NCBI GenBank assembly: GCA_009663005.1
Contig: VIGQ01000663.1
Coordinates: forward strand, 1-15,000
Length of the DNA: 15,000 nucleotides
From: Actinidia chinensis
Lineage: Eukaryota > Streptophyta > Magnoliopsida > Ericales > Actinidiaceae
Direction of reading: 5' to 3'
Below are positions 1 to 8,900 of this stretch, one piece after another. Position 1 is the first letter of the stretch. The number at the start of each line of letters is the position of its first letter. The position numbers were made by a program, and so were the translations under genes. Below the pieces are notes generated by a model. The model was not told the origin of the DNA and made no database searches. It worked only from the letters and a program-made list of their open reading frames with translations.

Positions 1-740
1 CAGTAGTGCGGGTTCCACCTACTAGCCATTTGCACCCTTCCTCCTAGAAGAGGTGAATTTATTGCCGGAGTTCACGAAGAGATTGAATTACACTCAGGGG
101 TGAGTTCCAACGCTTCCTTGGAGTTTTGATGCTTATGGAAGGGACAAACACAGGACTCGAAGTATGGGTGAAGCAATTGAGAGAATCCGCATACGGACCA
201 TGCCAATGCTCTTGACGTGCACAGCTTCGTATGGACAGACCACATCTAGCAATGGAGTTTCGCGGGTTTCTTCGCAAGGTCTCTTGCTTTATTAAGACTA
301 TAAAAGCAAGTCATCAAATTGCTTTGAAGTAAAGAGAATCAAGTTTAAGCCCATTAATATTTCGAGGGATATCAAAGATATAGGGGACATTTGTGTAGAT
401 AAGAGGCAAGGCCAGGCCCACTGGTGCATGGTATGGACTCTAATAGTGATGCCCTTCTACTCGAAGAAAGCTAGATTGTGGGAATCGAAAAGCCCAGATG
501 GGAAACTGACTCAATTGTTAATGGAGGAGGATTATCGACTCAGGTGATTTCGATAGTAGGAATGGGGGATTGGCAAAACCACACTCATAAAAAAGGTTTA
601 CGATGATTCAATAGGAGAGCATTTTCCAAAACGATGTTGATTTACTGTTTCAAATCATTTAAGAGCGAGGAATCTAAAACCTTGATTTTAGAACTATTTG
701 AAGAATCAAGCAACCAATCCCACAAGGGGGAATCTCCTGA
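1..740 (+). pseudogene. RPM1-like CC-NB-ARC (NLR) resistance gene, 5' part, broken
   Basis: This is the start of a plant intracellular immune receptor of the non-TIR class; intact members sense pathogen effectors and switch state through ATP/ADP at the NB-ARC domain. Across shifting + frames I read Rx_N coiled-coil pieces (FLLEEVNLL at 38-64, GVHEEIE from 67, LEVWVKQLRESAY near 159-197), then SHQIALK and INISRDIK (about 312-377), then VGIEKP near 479-496. The P-loop GMGG-GKTT lies at about 559-583 with one base missing inside it. VYDD follows, then RNBS-A FTVS at 641-652, where the usual tryptophan codon is a TGA stop (638-640). A piece like KQPIPQG follows near 708-728. The text between these pieces needs repeated frameshifts. 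The left edge cuts the gene, so the start codon is probably outside or degraded. No GLPL, MHD or LRR was recognised, so the remnant is truncated or decayed beyond recognition after about 740. Class assignment is confident; closeness to RPM1 is from recall of family motifs. Confidence 0.82.
559..652 (+). other. P-loop to RNBS-A block of the NLR remnant
   Basis: Seen directly: one frame from 572 reads GKTTLIKKVYDDSIGEHFPK, then RC, a TGA stop at 638-640, then FTVS. The glycines just upstream (GMGG, 559-570) are one base out of frame with this. In non-TIR NLRs the RNBS-A motif has a tryptophan two residues before the VS; here that codon position is the stop. The mix of a missing base and a nonsense codon within 100 bp makes this block the clearest sign that the gene is not functional as written. 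Confidence 0.85.
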
Positions 741-2508
741 AGAGGGAAAGTAAGGGCTTGCAATTCATGCTGATAAAAATTCAGAGGCGGTTGGCCAGGA
801 TGAAAAGGGCAGGCTCATATAAAGGAGAAAGGCTAGTCTTTGCTTATTACGATGATTCGGAGGCAAAGAGGTCAGAGAAACAAATGCAACGTGATTCCTT
901 GACTTGCAGACGGAGTTGTTTGTGCTCCCTAATCCATACTACTTACGGAGTAAGAAATTTCACAAAAACGTTTTTGAACACACTTCCTTCTAATCCCAAA
1001 CCAATGGTCTTTCCCTGGTGATTACCGAAAAACGTTATTTGCTAGGGCTACCATTTGTCAATTGATCCCTTTTTAACAGCTTGATAGGAACTTGGCTGAT
1101 ATTTGATCTTATGATAAAAACGAGAAACAGACGTTCCTCGTTCTCTCTTCACATTTCAAATGTAAATTGTTATGTGTTTTCAAACCTTCCAAAAAGGGGG
1201 AGGACTATTGATAAGAATAGGAAATAGATTCACAAAACATTGCACAGATTGACGTTCTTACCCCAATGCATAATACCCAAAACTCAAGACTAGAAGTGAC
1301 ACTCTTCTATAGATCAAACGAACATTAAAAGGAAAGTTTCTTCCTTGATCAATACACACACACCAGTAATCAAAAAAGACTGAGACCCAAAACAGTACTC
1401 TCACAAAATTCCATCTAAAAGGGCTCCTCCCAGGAATTAGCCTAAACATAAAAAAAAAAAAAAAAATAATTTCAAAAACTACCCCAACTACATCAATTCT
1501 CCACATAATTCCTTAGGCACCCCACATGCCTAACCATGGTACCACTAGAATCCAATAATTGGCAAAGAAGGTTTTCGGATCTAGGCTCAATAATCAACAC
1601 AGCATCCTAAACCATCAACAAAAAATTTGTCATCAAACACCAAACAAATACATAAATCTAAATAAATACTTCCTTAAAACTAAAAAATTAGAAGGCAAAA
1701 AGTTCCAGATCTACAAATGGTGTGTGTGTACATGTACGAAGAAAAGTTAATTTATGGATAGTTAACCGAAAAAAAAAAAAAAATGGATTGACTGTTCCTC
1801 GTCAAAGGGTCGGATTCGTCCGGCATTCATGACTTCTCTCTTTAACCTCCCAACGATTTCGCAGAAAAGCCTTCGGACGAGAGCGGTCAGATAGAGACAG
1901 AGAGACAGAGGAGAGATTTTGTAATTTGTTGAGTATGCCAAGGCCTTGCAAGCAACATTTGCACCATTGGAGGCTTGTGCGCAACGTGGGATGGGGCTTA
2001 GTACTATTTACGTCCTTCAGTTTCTGGTGAGCTCTAAATTCATACTCCTACTTCTTTTGTTTTTAAGAGACACCCAAAAAAATTCTTTTCATTAAATCTT
2101 ATTAATAGTAAGGGGTAATTTGTATATGAACGAGACGATAAAGTGCTTTAAAAAATAGAATGTATTTTTTTGATTTGTTGAAAAATATTTTTTTTTTATA
2201 AATTCATGAAAAAAGTATTTTATAATATGAGCAAAATTATTTTACAACCTCATGTGCATTTTCTCTCCTTACCGCATTCGTTTTTGAACTATACAAAAAA
2301 ATCCTTCTATAGTTTTGAAACTTAAAAAGCATCGAAAGTATGAAAATGTATTTCCCTCCAAATGATACTTTCCTAAAAAATGTCCTTTCTGTTACTTTAT
2401 GACTTGGTGTAACCTTAGCATAGTCCAAATTCAAAATATTTGTACTTACTAAATTTTATTTATTAAAGAATGTAAAAAATAATAATTTAAAGAAATAATG
2501 TTTTAAAA
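741..2508. other. AT-rich intergenic DNA, no gene recognised
   Basis: An open + frame runs on to 1018 (from 698) and may hold further NLR decay, but I could not match it to NB-ARC motifs. A pure A run lies at about 1449-1466 and another near 1770-1783. The block 1800-2030 is less AT-rich and resembles untranslated leader or promoter DNA, possibly of a minus-strand transcript, but no convincing protein is read there. The stretch 2040-2508 is mostly A and T with short T runs. No RNA gene was recognised. Confidence 0.55.
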
Positions 2509-2513
2509 TAACT
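2509..2513. repeat. Target-site duplication, left copy (TAACT)
   Basis: Five bases directly before the TGT end of the LTR. They are identical to the five directly after the ACA end at 5014-5018. Confidence 0.72.
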
Positions 2514-3250
2514 TGTCACGCCCCGGTCAAACCAAAGACCTGGCCACGTGAGCAAACAACTCCAAATGCGGAAAAGGTCAAACTAATATAATCTGACAAC
2601 ACGTTGTCTTTACATCAGAGTACTGTACATTACCCCTCTAGTGGGACCATGTCTAATGAGCTAGCAAATACCAAATATGGATGATAATCATAAGAGAAAT
2701 GCCCACACCGGCTTAAAGAATAATTACAACTCCCAAAAATACCTTTACACATTTTCTGGACAAAAGATAAGTAAACGGCAATCCACATGCCTCACGAATC
2801 ATGATAATCCTCTGTTACCTGAAATTATTTAGTAAATGTGAGTTACCTTGAAAAGATTAACAATGAACTTGATATTCAAGCCAAACATGATACATGCTAT
2901 ACAATGAAAACATGATGCAACCCAAAAAAAATATGTGTTTCATTCATATCAACATAACTTTTGATTACAATCCGTTGATATTCACAAAAACACCCGGCTT
3001 TTCTCTAAAGCATTTCATCCATGTTAAAAACACACAATTCAAATTATTGATTTAATCAATCAACGATGTCACTAACCTCGGCTTTCTCGAAAAGCAATAA
3101 TCTCATTCCTTTAGAATTTATAAATTCGCAAATTTATGTAATTTCTCAAAAAGGTAAAATATCCAATAACTTAGAATGACACACCTAGGTTAACACCGAT
3201 CCCAACCTCATAATGCTATAAGCATTCGAGACAACGTCTAGTCAACTTCA

Positions 3251-3592
3251 GGACTTTCACCGTGGGCTATGACAATTACCTTTTAACAACCGCATTCCTC
3301 GGACTCACCGAAAGGTCGACCATCCCTATACACAATCGCATTCCCGGACTTCAACGAAGGAGTCGACATCCCTATAAACAATCGCAATTCCCGAGGGACT
3401 TTCACCGGAAAGGGTCAATATCCCTATATTGCACACATTTTGCCATCTAGGACTTTCTTCTCGGATTTTAACCGAAAGTTTTAATACCCAATATCTGCCA
3501 TTTAGGACTTTCAACCGAAGGTATTACTTACCCATATCTGGCCTATCTCGGACAGTTACCGAAGGTTTGACATACCCAATGTACACAAGATG
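3251..3592 (+). repeat. Degenerate tandem array in the LTR U3 region
   Basis: Seven units begin with GGACTTTCACCG or a variant at about 3251, 3301, 3346, 3396, 3450, 3505 and 3550, giving spacings of 45-55 bp. Each is followed by a GAAGG-like stretch and then, in most units, CATCCCTATA or TACCCAATAT. The units differ by many substitutions and small indels, so the array is old. It lies upstream of the LTR TATA box, where tandem enhancer-like repeats are common in plant LTRs; an enhancer role is inference. Confidence 0.75.
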
Positions 3593-4107
3593 TTATCTGC
3601 CTCCGTGTGGTTTTCCGGTATTCCTTAGCGTGCATTCTCAAAAAACTAATTCTCACGTTAACAGTTCCCAAAAATTCATTTTCATTAATTTCATTTTAAA
3701 ACCATTTCATAAAACCATTCTCAAAACCATTTACATCAAAATATTCTCAAATAATTTCCAAAATTCTCACACAAGCATAAACTTTATACTCTTCACAAAT
3801 TCAAACCAGACATTCATGTTACATTTATCACATTTAAAGGCAAACAATATGCAATATATGTATTCAAAAAGTACACATTATTTATTTAATAATAATAAGC
3901 TATTATTGAACAATACTCATAACCATTACAAAATAAACTATCTAAAAACTCCAAATACACCTGCACTAGTTTATTCTTAATTTTTTTCACATAAGAATTG
4001 TTACATTTAATTAAAAAAATAAGTTACAACAATAAAAAGTACAAAATATCATTATACTAAAGTTAAAACCATTTAAAAAAATTTTATTTAAATTTTTTAG
4101 TGTTCAA

Positions 4108-4321
4108 GGTGTCGACATCAGTGTCAGTACCAAATGTCAGTAGCAAAAAATATGAATTTTCACTATCAGGTGTCGACACCAACATCAGTAGCAAATTTTA
4201 ACATTTGCTTTCAAAGTGTGCGACCCACCAACATCCTAGGTGTCGACACCAACCATCAGTGTCAGATTTCTCTAATTCTCCTTCTCAAAGGTGTCGACAC
4301 CAACATCATAGGTGTCGACAC
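4108..4321 (+). repeat. Cluster of the palindrome GGTGTCGACACC in the LTR
   Basis: The perfect 12-base palindrome occurs at 4169-4180, 4239-4250 and 4290-4301. One-sided or near copies lie at 4108-4119 and 4311-4322, and a decayed copy lies near 4216-4230. Most are followed by AACATCA or similar, so the real repeat unit is longer than the palindrome, with spacings of about 20 to 70 bp. The cluster ends about 90 bp before the LTR TATA box. Such placement would suit a protein-binding site array, but no binding protein is known to me. Confidence 0.8.
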
Positions 4322-4412
4322 AAACACCAAATTTCACGATTTTTCAATTTAATCTAAAATCAAGTTTGTTAATTTATGGATTCTATACCCAAAATATATC
4401 TCAATAGGACTT

Positions 4413-4419
4413 TATATAA
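4413..4419 (+). promoter_or_regulatory. LTR TATA box
   Basis: TATATAA in a TTTATATAAGCCC context inside the LTR. By the usual spacing, transcription (the start of R) would begin near 4445. It supports + orientation together with the downstream AATAAA. Confidence 0.6.
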
Positions 4420-4710
4420 GCCCTTAACAACAATCCCAAAGTAAAACCACAAGGAAAAACCCTTTATCTCAAATCCAAGCTATACAAACTCCAAAAATGG
4501 TGAAGATGATGAGATAAAATCTCAACTCCACTAGCTCCGATTTTAAAGCTTTCTTGGCTCATACGTAGCGCCCCTCGTTGTGTAATGATATTCTCCCAAC
4601 GGACCATTATCAAAGATTCCCTCCAACTCTCTAGATTTAAATTCACAAATACAAACCGTTTTTGGCTCAAACCTAGAGAGGAGAGAAGAGAAGAAGGATC
4701 TGGGAAAATG

Positions 4711-4716
4711 AATAAA
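4711..4716 (+). promoter_or_regulatory. LTR polyadenylation signal
   Basis: AATAAA within the LTR, about 295 bp after the TATA box. It would set the end of R, leaving roughly 270-280 bp of U5 before the terminal ACA. Confidence 0.5.
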
Positions 4717-4915
4717 AGCTAACCCTTAATTGTATTTAGGTCAAATATGACATGACACCATGCCTTCCTTGGGCCCTTGGGTTTGTTTGCCTAAGCAACA
4801 AATCCAACTACAACCAATATTGGGTCCAATCCATGTGGCCATTTTTCTGCACACATCTTCTTTCAACCAATCCAATTCACCTAATTCCACAGTTGACCCA
4901 ATTAAATTTAAATAT

Positions 4916-4952
4916 GTGTATATATATACACCTCACGTATGTATATATACAC
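4916..4952. repeat. TA-rich palindromes in LTR U5
   Basis: GTGTATATATATACAC at 4916-4931 is a perfect 16-base palindrome, and a near copy GTATGTATATATACAC follows at 4937-4952. Probably a simple low-complexity stretch in the LTR; no role is claimed. Confidence 0.7.
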
Positions 4953-5013
4953 GACCTGATGACCTTCTGCATGCGTCCTAATTATCTATAAAAAAAGATT
5001 TTGAACCCTTACA

Positions 5014-5018
5014 TAACT
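5014..5018. repeat. Target-site duplication, right copy (TAACT)
   Basis: Five bases directly after the terminal ACA of the LTR, matching 2509-2513. A 5-bp match by chance at one fixed place is about 1 in 1000, but the LTR end was chosen partly by looking for it. Confidence 0.72.
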
Positions 5019-5089
5019 TTTTAAATATTTAAAAGTATTTGTAAAACTATATACATACTATTGGTAAGGCACTTAATACCACATTAAAT

Positions 5090-5275
5090 ATGGGAACGGC
5101 TATGTGCAAACCATTGTGCACATAAAATGCACACTCCATGAGAGGAAAGACACAACCAACTTGGGTCCGCACACACAGGGTGTGGCCCCACCAAGGTGAT
5201 TTTTTGTTGTGTCTTTCTCTCCATGGGATGTGAATTTTATATGCACAATGTGTGGGCACACATCATTTCCCCCAT
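5090..5275. mobile_element. Foldback MITE-like element
   Basis: The left arm (about 5090-5156) and the right arm (about 5203-5275) are inverted copies of each other. Matching blocks include TGTGCA, ATAAAAT/ATTTTAT, CCATG and a GAAAGACACAAC / GTTGTGTCTTTC pair at the inner ends. The loop between the arms is about 45 bp. There is no coding. Length near 186 bp and long imperfect arms fit a miniature inverted-repeat transposable element. The exact ends and any target duplication are unclear, so I do not assign a superfamily. It lies about 75 bp after the solo LTR. Confidence 0.7.
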
Positions 5276-6500
5276 ACATATTAGCGGAGTTAGAGGTAGC
5301 TCTTAATTCAACAAACTACAATGAACTCTTAATTGAACATAACAAGAAGTAAATCAGTGTGAAATTAAACCAAGGGAACTCAAAGTGAATTTTGACCAAT
5401 GCCATTTGTTTTAATTTAAAGTAACTTAGAAAATGGTAATTGATTTTTAATTTAATATTAAATCTCTCCTCTTTATCACGTATCATTTATAAGAACATCC
5501 CAATTATGCAATTCGCCTCGTCATTATAGAAAAATATATTGTGCCAGTTCCTTAAAATGATTCCAAAAATATTAAAAATTCTAAAAATCTTGATCAAGCA
5601 CCTACGCACTCCCATCATCTACACTGCTTTTGCACATTGTTTTAAGGGTTTTCCATCATCCCCACCCATTGTTGTGTTGCGACTCCTCCCTACTTTGACT
5701 TCCTATCCCGCATCCACCGTCCAACCACCCACCACCCCTCCCTCTTTTGTAAACCACTCATCCTAGCCTTCAATTGTAAGGTCGATAATAAATTATGAAA
5801 AGAGAACCAATTAAGTTTGACAACTTAATTTATTTTTTAGTTGGTCTTTCTTCTACCAAACATAAGAGTTTATTTAATTACAACGTAAATACGCAACTAA
5901 AAATAACTTACAGTTGTCACACGTTTTCCCTACTAGATTTTTTTTACTATTTTTTCATAATGTTATTGTGCCCCATAAATGCAACCACCGCCTATCATTT
6001 TATTAATTACAAAGGCAGCAATTCATTTGCCTCCAGATTGCAATCATGTTCCTCACCAAAAAATTTTACCAACACTAATAAGCTAAAAAATGATATTGAT
6101 AAAGGAGCAAGAGAAGAATAACTCGTAACTTGAAAGATATAATAGGGTAAATATCCTACCTATTATTCATTAACAACTTTTTTTAACCCAACAACATATA
6201 TATTTTTTGGCCTATCCAGACCAAGTTTTTTTTTTTAATTTATTATAGATTTATTTTTTCTTTTTTTGTTTCCTAACACAATTCCATAGAAAAAATGATG
6301 TTACTCAGCTTCATGGAAAAAAAAAACAGTAACAAGTCCCTATTTATGGATCCCCCTTATGGCCCGGTGTAATATTTTAATTTTTTAACCGATCCATTCT
6401 GCCTTGGTCCGGTCAAACCGGATCGGGATTCTTCAACCCTGTTGATTTTTTAATCCCGACCCAAAAGGTTCGTATATGGCGCCTCCACAAGAAAGGGCCT
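5276..6500. other. Intergenic DNA upstream of the helicase remnant
   Basis: AT-rich, with one pyrimidine-rich patch near 5640-5765 and T or A runs near 6180-6320. No gene, RNA gene or clear transposon is seen. A short inverted pair, CGGGATT at 6423-6429 and AATCCCG at 6452-6458, could form a small hairpin. Confidence 0.5.
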
Positions 6501-6660
6501 CACTACAAAACCCTAGAAAATCAGCTCCTCTACCATCTTGAAGCTCTTCGATTTTGGCTTTTGGCTTCAGTTCGTTATAGGTCGAAAACGGGAAGAAAAC
6601 CGTCCCTATATAGCACCGAAAACCCCGAATTCTAATTCCAGAGAAGAGCAAGAACAGAGC
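6500..6660 (+). promoter_or_regulatory. Probable promoter of the helicase remnant: telo-box and TATA box
   Basis: AAACCCTA, the telo-box, lies at 6508-6515, and CTATATAG with a TATA box lies at 6606-6613. That spacing puts transcription start near 6640 and leaves a purine-rich leader of about 120 bp before the ATG at 6759. Telo-boxes are typical of plant genes for ribosome biogenesis and translation, which agrees with an RH5/Dbp3-type helicase downstream. The motifs are seen; the promoter role is inferred. Confidence 0.5.
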
Positions 6661-6758
6661 TGAGCTTAACATAAGAGGAAGCTTGACGAGAACCGCCCGA
6701 AGTTGGAGAAGAAAAAGAAGAAGAAGAGAAGAGAGAGGAAAGGGAGATTTCATTGAAG

Positions 6759-6959
6759 ATGGGTCGGTCTGTCATTGTGTTGAAGGGACTGAACAGTGAG
6801 GACTACGACGACGACGACGACGACGACGAAGAAGAAGAAGAAAAGAAGAAGAAAGAGGAAGAAGAAGAAATAAGAAGAAGAAGAGAAGAAACACAAGAAG
6901 AGAAGGAAGAAGAGTGTTTGGGACTTGGGTCGGGGCTTGATTGTGATGAAAGTGGTTAG
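6759..6959 (+). other. Helicase block 1: charged N-terminal exon
   Basis: The ATG at 6759 has a good plant context (GAAGATGGG). The frame reads MGRSVIVLKGLNSEDY, seven Asp, then mixed Glu, Lys and Arg, and stops at 6957-6959. RH5 proteins carry a long Lys/Glu-rich N-terminal tail that is poorly conserved, so assignment rests on position and composition. The stop is probably premature because helicase-like coding resumes near 7250. Confidence 0.5.
6807..6842 (+). repeat. Coding microsatellite (GAC)7 then (GAA)n
   Basis: Seven GAC codons at 6807-6827 pass directly into GAA repeats from 6828, encoding an Asp run then a Glu run. Purine-rich repeats with interruptions continue to about 6915. The reverse strand gives the long open poly-valine frame seen here, which is a shadow. 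Confidence 0.9.
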
Positions 6960-6965
6960 ATTGGT

Positions 6966-7175
6966 TTTAATGGGCCAGGTGAATTGGGTAAAAAACAATA
7001 AGAAAAGGAACATAAGGAGGAGAGATAGAAGATGAAAAAGAGTTTGAATAGTGTCCGATATGTGATGGGAACAGCAAAAATATGTAATTGGTTTCAAGAA
7101 GTGGACTCTTAATGGGTCCAATGAAATTGGTAAGAGATAACCACAACATAAGGAAGAAGAGAAGAAAGAGAGATT
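6966..7175 (+). repeat. Imperfect repeat in the helicase N-terminal region
   Basis: Copy A at about 6966-7030 and copy B at about 7106-7175 share TTAATGGG, then a GAATTGG/GAAATTGG stretch, then ACATAAGGA followed by purine-rich DNA. In matching frames both read NG-x-x-E-(L/I)-GK, then later HKEE. A weaker third copy may begin near 7223. This suggests an internal repeat in the original charged tail, now with stops. Confidence 0.5.
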
Positions 7176-7249
7176 TTGAATGATGGGCTGGTTTTTGATG
7201 ATCCCAGAGAAAAGGGCAAATTCTTGATGGGTTAAGTTGAAGAATATGA

Positions 7250-7454
7250 TGAGGAGAGGAAAAGTTGTAGTGGTGGTGTGTGTCTGGGAAGGATCTTAAA
7301 AAGAAATCAAATACTGCATTGACATCGTTTGCAGAGTGTGGGGCTTCCTAAAGAAGTGGTGGAGTGCCTGAAAAAGTTTCGCAATCGTTGCCCATTCAGT
7401 CCCATTCTTGGCCTTCTTGTGAACCAGCGCGATTTTATTGGGATTGCAGCAACG
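7250..7454 (+). other. Helicase block 2: linker, F-x-GLP and Q-motif area
   Basis: In shifting frames: VVVVV near 7266-7282, KKKSN then FAE near 7302-7336, then an open frame GLPKEVVECLKKF and, further on, NQRDFIGIAAT ending at 7454. Between them the frame reads CPFSPILGL; bases in the next frame over spell IQSH, the Q-motif core that binds adenine. Relative to the family, three single-base losses restore the frame while destroying the glutamine. The GT donor expected after AAT is GA. Confidence 0.8.
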
Positions 7455-7531
7455 GATCATGTATTGCATTGTTGCGATAATTCATATTGTCTTATGTCTA
7501 TGCAATATTGTCATTGTGTCTATTGTCTTGT

Positions 7532-7667
7532 GATCCGGTAAGACATTGGCTTTGGGGGTTCCGGTTATTATGCATGTTTTGCGCAGAAGCGAAAGAGTAA
7601 TGGCATCAAAGTAGTGAATCCATTATGCATTGTACTTTCACCAACAAGAGAGCTAGCTCAACAAATA
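7532..7667 (+). other. Helicase block 3: motif I (Walker A) and motif Ia
   Basis: SGKT (7534-7545) follows a split GA of the preceding Gly codon, then GVPVIMHVL. One base is missing near 7576-7585, after which the frame reads KRKSNGIKVVNP and LSPTRELAQQI, with motif Ia PTRELAQ at 7641-7661. The bases before 7532 are TTGT, so no AG acceptor is seen at the expected border. The intron before it would be only about 77 bp. Confidence 0.85.
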
Positions 7668-8121
7668 TGTGGTTTTTGTCTCTAAATTTTTGTGTAAACA
7701 ACTTGCTATTTATTGAATGTCGCTTTTTACTTTCTTCATATTGACTAACTTCCTGTTTTAGCAAAAAATTAGGCATTGGATATAACAATGATTAGCTAAG
7801 AACTGAATGGCGAAACGTTCAGAAGCCACTTGGTTTATTATATATTCAAAACTAAAGTCAATATGCTGGATGCCCTGCTATTTATTGTTCCGCTCTTTCA
7901 CATTCTGTGTCCAAGGAGTGTGATTTTTAACGTGTCTGATTAGAAAGTTCTTGACTTAACTTGCACTTGTGGCAAAAAGGGGAAAATTAGCTAAGGCTCG
8001 TTGCGCTAGTATATATTTATTCTCCATAGCTCTCCTTAGGCAAAACACTTATTTGATTTGTGTATTTACTATTTATTGGTTGAAAGAAGTGGTTAACCAT
8101 TTTCACCTTGAGATGGTGGCA

Positions 8122-8227
8122 GATTTCAGATGTTCGTGGATTCTGGAAACCTGTGGCTTGCAGTCCGTTTGTTTTTATGGAGGAACTTACCAAAGGACCC
8201 CAGATATCTGCTCTGAAGTCTGGTGTT
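8122..8227 (+). other. Helicase block 4: GG-motif exon
   Basis: It starts after an AG at 8121-8122 with ISDV, then after a shift CGLQSVCFYGGT, then after one extra base at about 8190 KGPQISALKSGV. It ends in a good donor, GTAAG at 8228. Two shifts within 105 bp break it. Confidence 0.8.
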
Positions 8228-8433
8228 GTAAGCCTTCTATGGTTTCTGCCTCTACAATCTATCTGCTATTGGCATAAAGGCTTCTAACAAGTCACGTTGC
8301 TATATTTCTCGTTATCTCCACAATTTTGGTGCAATAATTGTTCTCTTCTGTCATAAAAAAATGTTTGCTAAAGGTCCATTTCGAGCTACCCATTCTGAAA
8401 ATATGTATAGTTCTGTAGTTTGCAATAGGATTA

Positions 8434-8545
8434 GAGGGTGCCAAATCGGCTGGGCCGGGCGGGGCCCATTATTTTTGTGCCTACCAGCTTTGGCAGGGTC
8501 GTGGCTGTGCCAATTTATAAAACGTCAGTAGGCCTGGTCGGAAAA
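8434..8545 (+). mobile_element. GC-rich scrap, hAT-like repeat (tentative)
   Basis: A sharp GC-rich island in an AT-rich intron, with GGGCCGGGCGGGGCCC followed by ATTATTTTTGTGCC. This wording resembles GTGCC/GGGCC-rich repeats that I associate with non-autonomous hAT elements in plants. No terminal repeats or target duplication were found, so it is a fragment at best. Confidence 0.35.
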
Positions 8546-8900
8546 AATGGAGCGTAATATTTCGTCATACAGTGACCTATAAAAAAAAATTCATTAAACA
8601 CAGGCGCAGTTCAATCCCAGCATTATCGTGTATACGCACAAACTGTAAAGTTTAGTTGATCGCTATTGCCAATCTCTAGTTATTAAATCTAACAAGAAAT
8701 GCATTAGAAGTCAATCTAGATTCTCAAATACCAATTATCTTTGTAATGTAGGATGTTTTTAGATAAGTACAGAGCGTCAGGTTTTCCATCTTTTCTGCCT
8801 ATCTGAGGCTTCTCTGGTAATTTGGTGGAATATATTGTTTAGAATTGCATATCAATAATATCAATATGCATAAAGTTTTCACTTAGTCCAACCACATTTT

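Larger units (their letters stand above)
2514..5013 (+). mobile_element. Solo LTR of a Ty3-type retrotransposon (probable)
   Basis: The segment starts TGTCACGCCCCGG and ends CCCTTACA, so it has TGT...ACA ends, and it is flanked on both sides by TAACT (2509-2513 and 5014-5018), a 5-bp target-site duplication of the kind integrase makes. The TGTCACGCCCC start is one I know from long plant Ty3 LTRs (Tekay/Del-like); that family placement is from memory. Inside, a TATA box (4413-4419) is followed about 295 bp later by AATAAA (4711-4716), the order expected for U3-R-U5 on the + strand. There is no gag-pol coding and no primer-binding site beside it. This is what recombination between two LTRs leaves behind. 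Open frames inside it are chance. At 2.5 kb it is long for an LTR but within the range of Ty3 elements. A second LTR outside the window cannot be excluded, but the matching duplication argues against it. Confidence 0.75.

Noticed and set aside
1802..1984. Minus-strand open frame of 60 residues in a less AT-rich block
   Set aside because: No domain and no splice or start context that convinces. The block could be a leader or promoter, but nothing proves it.
3429..3980. 183-residue open frame on the + strand
   Set aside because: It lies wholly inside the LTR, across the tandem array, and is rich in Asn, Thr and His as expected from AT-rich non-coding DNA. No retroelement domain matches.
5014..5060. 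Search for a retrotransposon primer-binding site after the LTR
   Set aside because: The DNA directly after the terminal ACA shows the target duplication and AT-rich sequence, not a tRNA-complementary site; this supports a solo LTR.
5047..5259. Minus-strand open frame of 70 residues
   Set aside because: It overlaps the foldback MITE, and its residues come from the inverted arms.
6750..7121. Minus-strand open frame with a long valine run
   Set aside because: It is the antisense shadow of the GAC/GAA repeat and purine-rich DNA of the helicase N-terminus; no domain is seen.
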